From NCBI GenBank assembly GCA_027186245.1, contig CP114481.1, positions 43,555,501 through 43,619,500 of the forward strand: 64,000 bases of DNA, in the 5' to 3' direction. The translations under genes were made by a program, and so were the position numbers. Below are positions 53,067 to 63,474 of the stretch, piece by piece. This DNA comes from Coriaria nepalensis. Taxonomy: Eukaryota; Streptophyta; Magnoliopsida; Cucurbitales; Coriariaceae. The notes below the pieces were generated by a model. It did no database searches. It was not told where the DNA came from and worked only from the letters and a program-made list of their open reading frames with translations. Positions within the stretch are counted from its first letter, which is position 1, and each line of letters starts with the position of its first letter.

Positions 53067-55279
53067 TTGTAGTGAAAAAATAGAATTCGTTCGAATTGCT
53101 TTGAAAGGAGATATTGAGTTGAAATGACTCATTGAAATGATTTTAAGGATAAACGAATGCACACTTTCGTTGCATTGATCATTTGCAAGTTATGCACAAA
53201 AGTTGTGTTTCTAGTGAAAAAATAGAATTCGTTCGAATTGCTTTGAAAGAAGATATTGAGTTGAAATGACTCATTGAAATGATTTTAAGGTTAAACGAAT
53301 GCACCCTTTCCTTGCATTAATCATTTGCAAGTTATGCACAAAAGTTGTGTTCGTAGTGCAAAAATAGAATGTGTTCGACTTGCTTTGAAATAAGTTATTG
53401 ACTTGAAATGACTCATTGAAATGATTTTAAGGTTAAACGAATGCACACTTTCCTTGCATTGATCATTTGCAAGTTGTGCACAAAAGTTGTGTTTGTAGTG
53501 AAAAAATAGAATTCGTTCGAGTTGCTTTGAAAGAATATATTGAGTTGAAATGACTCATTGAAATGATTTTAAGGTTAAACGAATGGACACTTTCCTTGCA
53601 TTGATCATTTGCAAGTTATGCACAAAAGTTGTGTTTGTAGTGAAAAAGTAGAATTCGTTCGAATTGCTTTGAAATAAGTTATTGACTTGAAAGGACTCAT
53701 TGAAATGATTTTATGGTTAAACGAATGGACACTTTCCTTGCAATGATCATTTGCAAGTTATGCACAAAACTTGTGTTTGTAGTGCAAAAATAGAATTCGT
53801 TCGACTTGCTTTGAAATAAGTTATTGACATGGACTGACTCATTGAAATGATTTTAAGGTTAAACGAATGCACACTTTCTTTGCATTGATCATTTCCAAGT
53901 TATGCACAAAAGTTGTGTTTGTAGTGAAAAAATAGAATTCGTTCGAATTGCTTTGAAAGAAGATATTGAGTTGAAATGACTCATTGAAATGATTTTAAGG
54001 TTAAACGAATGCACACTTTCTTTGCATTAATCATTTGCAAGTTATGCACAAAAGTTGTGTTCGTAGTGCAAAAATAGAATGCGTTAGAATTGCTTTGAAA
54101 GAATATATTGAGTTGAAATGACTCATTGAAATGATTTTAAGGTTAAACGAATGGACACTTTCCTTGCATTGATCATTTGCAACTTTTGCACAAAAGTTGT
54201 GTTTGTAGTGAAAAAGTAGAATTCGTTCAAATTGCTTTGAAATAAGTTATTGACTTGAAATGACTCATTGAAATGATTTTAAGGTTAAATGAATGGACAC
54301 TTTCCTTGCAATGATCATTCGCAAGTTATGCACAAAACTTGTGTTTGTAGTGCAAAAATAGAATTCATTTGACTTGCTTTGAAATAAGTTATTGACATGG
54401 ACTGTCTCATTGAAATGATTTTATGGTTAAACGAATGCACACTTTCCTTGCATTGATCATTTCCAAGTAATGCACAAAAGTTGTGTTTGTAGTGAAAAAA
54501 TAGAATTCGTTCGAATTGCTTTGAAAGGAGATATTGAGTTGAAATGACTTATTGAAATGATTTTAAGGTTAAACGAATGCACGCTTTCCTTGCATTGATC
54601 ACTTGCAAGTTATGCACAAAAGTTGTGTTTGTAGTGCAAAAATAGAATGTGTTCGACTTGCTTTGAAATAAGTTATTGACTTGAAATGACTCATTGAAAT
54701 GATTTTAAGGTTAAACGAATGCACACTTTCCTTGCATTGATCATTTGCAAGTTATGCGCAAAACTTGTGTTTGTAGTGCAAAAATAGAATGCGTTCGACT
54801 TGCCTTGAAATAAGTTATTGAGTTCAAATGACTCATTGAAATGATTTTAAGGTTAAACGAATGCACACTTTCTTTGCATTGATCATTTCCAAGTTATGCA
54901 CAAAAGTTGTGTTTGTAGTGAAAAAATAGAATTCGTTCGAATTGCTTTGGAAGGAGATATTGAGTTGAAATGACTCATTGAAATGATTTTAAGGTTAAAC
55001 GAATGGACACTTTCCTTGCAATGATCATTTGCAAGTTATGCACAAAACTTGTGCTTGTAGTGCAAAAATAGAATTCGTTCGACTTGCTTTGAAATAAGTT
55101 ATTGACATAGACTGACTCATTGAAATGATTTTAAGGTTAAACGAATGCACACTTTCTTTGCATTGATCATTTCCAAGTTATGCACAAAAGTTGTGTTTGT
55201 AGTGAAAAAATAGAATTCGTTCGAATTGCTTTGAAAGGAGATATTGAGTTGAAACGACTCATTGAAATGATTTTAAGGA

Positions 55280-56273
55280 TAAACGAATGCACACTGTCGT
55301 TGCATTGATCATTTGCAAGTGATGCACAAAAGTTGTGTTTCTAGTGAAAAAATAGAATTCGTTCGAATTGCTTTGAAAGAAGATATTGAGTTGAAATGAC
55401 TCATTGAAATGATTTTAAGGTTAAACGAATGCACCCTTTCCTTGCATTAATCATTTGCAAGTTATGCACAAAAGTTGTGTTTGTAGTGCAAAAATAGAAT
55501 GTGTTTGACTTGCTTTGAAATAAGTTATTGACTTGAAATGACTCATTGAAATGATTTTAAGGTTAAACGAATGCACACTTTCCTTGCATTGATCATTTGC
55601 AAGTTATGCACAAAACTTGTGTTTGTAGTGCAAAAATAGAATGTGTTCGACTTGCTTTGAAATAAGTTATTGAGTTGAAATGACTCATTGAAATGATTTT
55701 AAGGTTAAACGAATGCACACTTTCCTTGCATTGATCATTTGCAAGTTGTGCACAAAACTTGTGTTTGTAGTGCAAAAATAGAATGTGTTCGACTTCCTTT
55801 GAAATAAGTTATTGAGTTGAAATGACTCATTGAAATGATTTTAAGGTTAAATGAAAGCACACTTTCCTTGCATTGATCATTTGCAAGTTGTGCACAAAAG
55901 TTGTGTTTGTAGTGAAAAAATAGAATTCGTTCGAATTGCTTTGAAAGAATATATTAAGTTGAAATGACTCATTGAAATGATTTTAAGGTTAAACGAATGG
56001 ACACTTTCCTTGCATTGATCATTTGCAAGTTATGCACAAAAGTTGTGTTTGTAGTGAAAAAGTAGAATTCGTTCGAATTGCTTTGAAATAAGTTATTGAC
56101 TTGAAAGGACTCATTGAAATGATTTTAAGGTTAAACGAATGGACACTTTCCTTGCAATGATCATTTCCAAGTTATGCACAAAAGTTGTGTTTGTAGTGAA
56201 AAAATAGAATTCGTTCGAATTGCTTTGGAAGGAGATATTGAGTTGAAATGACTCATTGAAATGATTTTAAGGA
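55280..56273 (+). repeat. 7-monomer (994-bp) tandem duplication, copy 1
   Basis: Matches 56274-57267 at 994 bp, with the shared rare variants CACACTGTCGTTGC (55291 and 56285), GTGTTTGACTTGC, AAATGAAAGCACAC and ATATATTAAGTTG. Confidence 0.87.
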
Positions 56274-57267
56274 TAAACGAATGCACACTGTCGTTGCATT
56301 GATCATTTGCAAGTTATGCACAAAAGTTGTGTTTCTAGTGAAAAAATAGAATTCGTTCGAATTGCTTTGAAAGAAGATATTGAGTTGAAATGACTCATTG
56401 AAATGATTTTAAGGTTAAACGAATGCACCCTTTCCTTGCATTAATCATTTGCAAGTTATGCACAAAAGTTGTGTTTGTAGTGCAAAAATAGAATGTGTTT
56501 GACTTGCTTTGAAATAAGTTATTGACTTGAAATGACTCATTGAAATGATTTTAAGGTTAAACGAATGCACACTTTCCTTGCATTGATCATTTGCAAGTTA
56601 TGCACAAAACTTGTGTTTGTAGTGCAAAAATAGAATGTGTTCGACTTGCTTTGAAATAAGTTATTGAGTTGAAATGACTCATTGAAATGATTTTAAGGTT
56701 AAACGAATGCACACTTTCCTTGCATTGATCATTTGCAAGTTGTGCACAAAACTTGTGTTTGTAGTGCAAAAATAGAATGTGTTCGACTTCCTTTGAAATA
56801 AGTTATTGAGTTGAAATGACTCATTGAAATGATTTTAAGGTTAAATGAAAGCACACTTTCCTTGCATTGATCATTTGCAAGTTGTGCACAAAAGTTGTGT
56901 TTGTAGTGAAAAAATAGAATTCGTTCGAATTGCTTTGAAAGAATATATTAAGTTGAAATGACTCATTGAAATGATTTTAAGGTTAAACGAATGCACACTT
57001 TCCTTGCATTGATCATTTGCAAGTTATGCACAAAAGTTGTGTTTGTAGTGAAAAAGTAGAATTCGTTCGAATTGCTTTGAAATAAGTTATTGACTTGAAA
57101 GGACTCATTGAAATGATTTTAAGGTTAAACGAATGGACACTTTCCTTGCAATGATCATTTCCAAGTTATGCACAAAAGTTGTGTTTGTAGTGAAAAAATA
57201 GAATTCGTTCGAATTGCTTTGGAAGGAGATATTGAGTTGAAATGACTCATTGAAATGATTTTAAGGT
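56274..57267 (+). repeat. 7-monomer tandem duplication, copy 2
   Basis: Immediate second copy. It differs at CGAATGCACAC (about 56990), where copy 1 has CGAATGGACAC, and leaves the repeat at TTTTAAGGTTAAACG (57260), where copy 1 has TTTTAAGGATAAACG. Confidence 0.87.
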
Positions 57268-58841
57268 TAAACGAATGGACACTTTCCTTGCAATGATCAT
57301 TTGCAAGTTATGCACAAAACTTGTGCTTGTAGTGCAAAAATAGAATTCGTTCGACTTGCTTTGAAATAAGTTATTGACATAGACTGACTCATTGAAATGA
57401 TTTTAAGGTTAAACGAATGCACACTTTCTTTGCATTGATCATTTCCAAGTTATGCACAAAAGTTGTGTTTGTAGTGAAAAAATAGAATTCGTTCGAATTG
57501 CTTTGAAAGGAGATATTGAGTTGAAATGACTCATTGAAATGATTTTAAGGATAAACGAATGCACACTTTCGTTGCATTGATCATTTGCAAGTTATGCACA
57601 AAAGTTGTGTTTCTAGTGAAAAAATAGAATTCGTTCGAATTGCTTTGAAAGAAGATATTGAGTTGAAATGACTCATTGAAATGATTTTAAGGTTAAACGA
57701 ATGCACCCTTTCCTTGCATTAATCATTTGCAAGTTATGCACAAAAGTTGTGTTTGTAGTGCAAAAATAGAATGTGTTCGACTTGCTTTGAAATAAGTTAT
57801 TGAGTTGAAATGACTCATTGAAATGATTTTAAGGTTAAACGAAAGCACACTTTCCTTGCATTGATCATTTACAAGTTGTGCACAAAAGTTGTGTTTGTAG
57901 TGAAAAAATAGAATTCGTTCGAATTGCTTTGAAAGAATATATTGAGTTGAAAGGACTCATTGAAATGATTTTAAGGTTAAACGAATGGACACTTTCCTTG
58001 CAATGATCATTTGCAAGTTACGCACAAAACTTGTGTTTGTAGTGCAAAAATAGAATTCGTTCGACTTGCTTTGAAATAAGTTATTGACATGGACTGACTC
58101 ATTGAAATGATTTTAAGGTTAAACGAATGCACACTTTCTTTGCATTGATCATTTCCAAGTTATGCACAAAAGTTGTGTTTGTAGTGAAAAAATAGAATTC
58201 GTTCGAATTGCTTTGAAAGAAGACATTGAGTTGAAATGACTCATTGAAATGATTTTAAGGTTAAACGAATGCACACTTTCTTTGCATTAATCATTTGCAA
58301 GTTATGCACAAAAGTTGTGTTCGTAGTGCAAAAATAGAATGCGTTCGAATTGCTTTGAAAGAATATATTGAGTTGAAATGACTCATTGAAATGATTTTAA
58401 GGTTAAACGAATGGACACTTTCCTTGCATTGATCATTTGCAACTTATGCACAAAAGTTGTGTTTGTAGTGAAAAAGTAGAATTCGTTCGAATTGCTTTGA
58501 AATAAGTTATTGACTTGAAATGACTCATTGAAATGATTTTAAGGTTAAACGAATGGACAATTTCCTTGCAATGATCATTTGCAAGTTATGCACAAAACTT
58601 GTGTTTGTAGTGCAAAAATAGAATTCATTTGACTTGCTTTGAAATAAGTTATTGACATGGACTGACTCATTGAAATGATTTTATGGTTAAACGAATGCAG
58701 ACTTTCTTTGCATTGATCATTTCCAAGTTATGCACAAAAGTTGTGTTTGTAGTGAAAAAATAGAATTCGTTCGAATTGCTTTGAAAAGAGATATTGAGTT
58801 GAAATGACTTATTGAAATGATTTTAAGGTTAAACGAATGCA

Positions 58842-59779
58842 CACTTTCGTTGCATTGATCATTTGCAAGTTATGCACAAAAGTTGTGTTTGTAGTGAAAA
58901 AATAGAATTCGTTCAAATTGCTTTGAAAGAAGTTATTGAGTTGAAAGGACTCATTGAAATGATTTTAATGTTAAACGAATGCACACTTTCCTTGCATTGA
59001 TCATTTGCAAGTTGTGCACAAAAGTTGTGTTTGTGGTGAAAAAATAGAATTCGTTCGAATTGCTTTGAAAGAATATATTGAGTTGAAATGACTCATTGAA
59101 ATGATTTTAAGGTTAAACGAATGGACACTTTCATTGCATTGATCATTTGCAACTTATGCACAAAAGTTGTGTTTGTAGTGAAAAAGTAAAATTCGTTCGA
59201 ATTGCTTTGAAATAAGTTATTGACTTGAAATGACTCATTAAAATGATTTTAAGGTTAAACGAATGGACAATTTCCTTGCATTGATCATTTGCAAGTTATG
59301 CACAAAACTTGTGTTTGGCGTGCAAAAATAGAATTCGTTCGAGTTGCTTTGAAATAAGTTATTGACTTGAAATGACTCATTGAAATGATTGTAAGGTTAA
59401 ACGAATGCACACTTTCCTTGCATTGATAATTTGCAAGTTATGCACAAAACTTGTGTTTGTAGTGCAAAAATAGAATTCGTTCGAGTGCCTTTGAAATAAG
59501 TTATTGACTTGAAATGACTCATTGAAAAGATTTTAAGGTTCAACGAATGCACACTTTCCTTGCATTGATCATTTGGAAGTTATGCACGAAACTTGTGTTT
59601 GTAGTGCAAAAATAGAATTCGTTCGACTTGCTTTGAAATAACATATTGACTTGAAATGACTCATTGAAATGCTTTTAAAGTTAAACGAATGAACACTTTC
59701 CTTGCATTGATCATTTGCAAGTTATGCACAAAACTTGTGTCTGTAGTGCAAAATTAGAATGCGTTCGACTTACTTTGAA
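58842..59779 (+). repeat. Diverged monomers, including a relative of 48360-48560
   Basis: Holds GTGTTTGTGGTGAAAAAATAG, TTTGGCGTGC (59317), TCGAGTTGC, TCGAGTGCCTTTG, AACATATTGAC and CGAATGAACAC, plus GCAAAATTAGAATGCG. The last three also occur together in the 16-monomer unit (for example 28250-28380), so this stretch mixes variants from both middle and right domains. Confidence 0.7.
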
Positions 59780-61105
59780 ATAAGTTATTGACTTGAAATG
59801 ACTCATTGAAATGATTTTAAGGTTAAACGAATGCACACTTTCCTTTCATTGATCATTTGCAAGTTGTGCACAAAAGTTGTGTTTGTAGTGAAAAAATAGA
59901 ATTCGTTCGAATTGCTTTGAAAGAATATATTGATTTGAAATGACTCATTGAAATGATTTTAAGGTTAAACGAATGGACACTTTCCTTGCATTGATCATTT
60001 GCAAATTATGCACAAAACTTGTGTTTGTAGTGCAAAAATAGAATTCGTTCGACTTGCCTTGAAATAAGTTATTGACTTGAAATGACTCATTGAAATGATT
60101 TTAAGGTTCAACGAATGGACACTTTCCTTGCAATGATCATTTGCAAGTTATGTACAAAACTTGAGTTTGTAGTGCAAAAATAGAATGCGTTCGACTTGCT
60201 TTGAAATAAATTATTGACTTGAAATGACTCATTGAAATGATTTTAAGGTTAAACGAATGCACACTTTCTTTGCATTGATCATTTCCAAGTTATGCACAAA
60301 AGTTGTGTTTGTAGTGAAAAAATAGAATTCGTTCGAATTGCTTTGGAAGCAGATATTGAGTTGAAATGACTCATTGAAATGATTTTAAGGTTAAACGAAT
60401 GTACACTTTCCTTGCAATGATCATTTGCAAGTTATGCACAAAACTTGTGTTTGTAGTGCAAAAATAGAATTCGTTCGACTTGCTTTGAAATAAGTTATTG
60501 ACATGGACTGACTCATTGAAATGATTTTAAGGTTAAACGAATGCACACTTTCTTTGCATTGATCATTTCCAAGTTATGCACAAAAGTTGTGTTTGTAGTA
60601 AAAAAATAGAATTCGTTCGAATTGCTTTGAAAGGAGATATTGAGTTGAAATGACTCATTGAAATGATTTTAAGGTTAAACGAATGCACACTTTCGTTGCA
60701 TTGATCATTTGCAAGTTATGCACAAAAGTTGTGTTTGTAGTGAAAAAGTAGAATTCGTTCGAATTGCTTTGAAATAAGTTATTGACTTGAAATGACTCAT
60801 TGAAATGATTTTAAGGTTAAACGAATGGACACTTTCCTTGCAATGATCATTTGCAAGTTATGCACAAAAGTTGTGTTTGTAGTGAAAAAATAGAATTCGT
60901 TCGAATTGCTTTGAAAGGAGATATTGAGTTGAAATGACTCATTGAAATGATTTTAAGGTTAAACGAATGCACACTTTCGTTGCATTGATCATTTGCAAGT
61001 TATGCACGAAAGTTGTGTTTGTAGTGAAAAAATAGAATTCGTTCGAATTGCTTTGAAAGGAGATATTGAGTTGAAATGACTCATTGAAATGATTTTAAGG
61101 TTAAA
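59780..61105 (+). repeat. Segment duplicated 2130 bp away, copy 1
   Basis: Matches 61910-63234 at 2130 bp (15 x 142; 2129 after a 1-bp loss). Shared rare variants are TTCCTTTCATTG (59841 and 61971), TTGATTTGAAATG, GCAAATTATGC, TTATGTACAAAAC, AATAAATTATTGAC, CGAATGTACAC and GTAGTAAAAAAATAG. Confidence 0.88.
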
Positions 61106-61909
61106 CGCATGGACACTTTCCTTGCAATGATCATTTCCAAGTTATGCACAAAAGTTGTGTTTGTAGTGAAAAAATAGAATTCGTTCGAATTGCTTTGAAA
61201 GGAGATATTGAGTTGAAATGACTCATTGAAATGATTTTAAGGTTAAACGAATGCACACTTTCCTTGCATTGATCATTTGCAAGTTATGCACAAAACTTGT
61301 GTTTGTAGTGCAAAAATAGAATGTGTTCGACTTGCTTTGAAATAAGTTATTGAGTTGAAATGACTCATTGAAATGATTTTAAGGTTAAACGAATGCACAC
61401 TTTCCTTGCATTGATCCTTTGCAAGTTGTGCACAAAACTTGTGTTTGTAGTGCAAAAATAGAATGTGTTCGACTTCCTTTGAAATAAGTTATTGAGTTGA
61501 AATGACTCATTGAAATGATTTTAAGGTTAAACGAAAGCACACTTTCCTTGCATTGATCATTTGCAAGTTATGCACGAAAGTTGTGTTTGTAGTGAAAAAA
61601 TAGAATTCGTTCGAATTGCTTTGAAAGGAGATATTGAGTTGAAATGACTCATTGAAATGATTTTAAGGTTAAACGAATGCACACTTTCGTTGCATTGATC
61701 ATTTGCAAGTTATGCACAAAAGTTGTGTTTGTAGTAAAAAAATAGAATTCGTTCGAATTGCTTTGAAAGGAGATATTGAGTTGAAATGACTCATTGAAAT
61801 GATTTTAAGGTTAAACGAATGCACACTTTCGTTGCATTGATCATTTGCAAGTTATGCACAAAAGTTGTGTTTGTAGTGAAAAAGTAGAATTCGTTCGAAT
61901 TGCTTTGAA
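61106..61909 (+). repeat. Monomers between the two 2130-bp-spaced copies
   Basis: Ordinary 142-bp monomers of the GGAGATATTGAG and GAATGTGTTCGAC groups, with private changes AACGCATGG (61107), TTGATCCTTTGC (61414) and GCACGAAAG (61574). Confidence 0.8.
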
Positions 61910-63234
61910 ATAAGTTATTGACTTGAAATGACTCATTGAAATGATTTTAAGGTTAAACGAATGCACACTTTCCTTTCATTGATCATTTGCAAGTTGTGCA
62001 CAAAAGTTGTGTTTGTAGTGAAAAAATAGAATTCGTTCGAATTGCTTTGAAAGAATATATTGATTTGAAATGACTCATTGAAATGATTTTAAGGTTAAAC
62101 GAATGGACACTTTCCTTGCATTGATCATTTGCAAATTATGCACAAAACTTGTGTTTGTAGTGCAAAAATAGAATTCGTTCGACTTGCCTGGAAATAAGTT
62201 ATTGACTTGAAATGACTCATTGAAATGATTTTAAGGTTCAACGAATGGACACTTTCCTTGCAATGATCATTTGCAAGTTATGTACAAAACTTGAGTTTGT
62301 AGTGCAAAAATAGAATGCGTTCGACTTGCTTTGAAATAAATTATTGACTTGAAATGACTCATTGAAATGATTTTAAGGTTAAACGAATGCACACTTTCTT
62401 TGCATTGATCATTTCCAAGTTATGCACAAAAGTTGTGTTTGTAGTGAAAAAATAGAATTCGTTCGAATTGCTTTGGAAGGAGATATTGAGTTGAAATGAC
62501 TCATTGAAATGATTTTAAGGTTAAACGAATGTACACTTTCCTTGCAATGATCATTTGCAAGTTATGCACAAAACTTGTGTTTGTAGTGCAAAAATAGAAT
62601 TCGTTCGACTTGCTTTGAAATAAGTTATTGACATGGACTGACTCATTGAAATGATTTTAAGGTTAAACGAATGCACACTTTCTTTGCATTGATCATTTCC
62701 AAGTTATGCACAAAAGTTGTGTTTGTAGTAAAAAAATAGAATTCGTTCGAATTGCTTTGAAAGGAGATATTGAGTTGAAATGACTCATTGACATGATTTT
62801 AAGGTTAAACGAATACACACTTTCGTTGCATTGATCATTTGCAATTATGCACAAAAGTTGTGTTTGTAGTGAAAAAGTAGAATTCGTTCGAATTGCTTTG
62901 AAATAAGTTATTGACTTGAAATGACTCATTGAAATGATTTTAAGGTTAAACGAATGGACACTTTCCTTGCAATGATCATTTGCGAGTTATGCACAAAAGT
63001 TGTGTTTGTAGTAAAAAAATAGAATTCGTTCGAATTGCTTTGAAAGGAGATATTGAGTTGAAATGACTCATTGAAATGATTTTAAGGTTAAACGAATGCA
63101 CACTTTCGTTGCATTGATCATTTGCAAGTTATGCACAAAAGTTGTGTTTGTAGTGAAAAAATAGAATTCGTTCGAATTGCTTTGAAAGGAGATATTGAGT
63201 TGAAATGACTCATTGAAATGATTTTAAGGTTAAA
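61910..63234 (+). repeat. 2130-bp-spaced duplication, copy 2
   Basis: Copy of 59780-61105 with few changes: GACTTGCCTGGAAATAAG at 62187, ACATGATTTT at 62790, CGAATACACAC at 62811 and a 1-bp loss in GCAATTATGC at 62841. Confidence 0.88.
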
Positions 63235-63474
63235 CGAATGCACACTTTCGTTGCATTGATCATTTGCAAGTTATGCACAAAAGTTGTGTTTGTAGTGAAA
63301 AAATAGAATTCGTTCGAATTGCTTTGAAAGGAGATATCGAATTGAAATGACTCATTGAAATGATTTTAAGGTTAAACGAATGCACACTTTCATTGCATTG
63401 ATCATTTGCAAGTTATGCACAAAAGTTGTGTTTGTAGTGAAAAAATAGAATTCGTTCGAATTGCTTTGAAAGGA

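Larger units (their letters stand above)
50038..54581 (+). repeat. 32-monomer higher-order unit (4544 bp), copy 1
   Basis: Thirty-two monomers, all 142 bp as far as I checked. Ordered markers: TTGATCACTTGC, CTTGTGCTTGTAG (50509), GACATAGACTG, GATAAACGAATGC, GTTTCTAGTG, GCACCCTTTCC, GAATGTGTTCGAC, GACTTCCTTTG, CGAAAGCACAC and GAAAGGACTC. An internal 8-monomer tandem duplication follows (50795-53066), then GACATGGACTG, TTTGCAACTT and GAATTCATTTGAC. The next unit repeats this order. Confidence 0.82.
54582..58841 (+). repeat. 32-monomer-type unit, copy 2 (30 monomers, 4260 bp)
   Basis: 54582-56272 matches 50038-51728 at +4544 bp. 57270-57962 matches 52868-53560 at +4402, and about 57950-58841 matches 53690-54581 at +4260. 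The two 142-bp steps mean that this copy has a 7-monomer instead of an 8-monomer internal duplication and lacks one more monomer near 57950. Markers such as TTTGCAACTTATGC (58438) and GAATTCATTTGAC (58621) fall exactly where predicted. Confidence 0.82.

Noticed and set aside
43096..62929. Many minus-strand 60-codon open frames starting MHYKH and recurring at multiples of 142 bp
   Set aside because: Each covers 1.3 monomers and ends when the frame shifts, because 142 is 3 x 47 + 1. The repetition reflects the DNA repeat, not a protein family.
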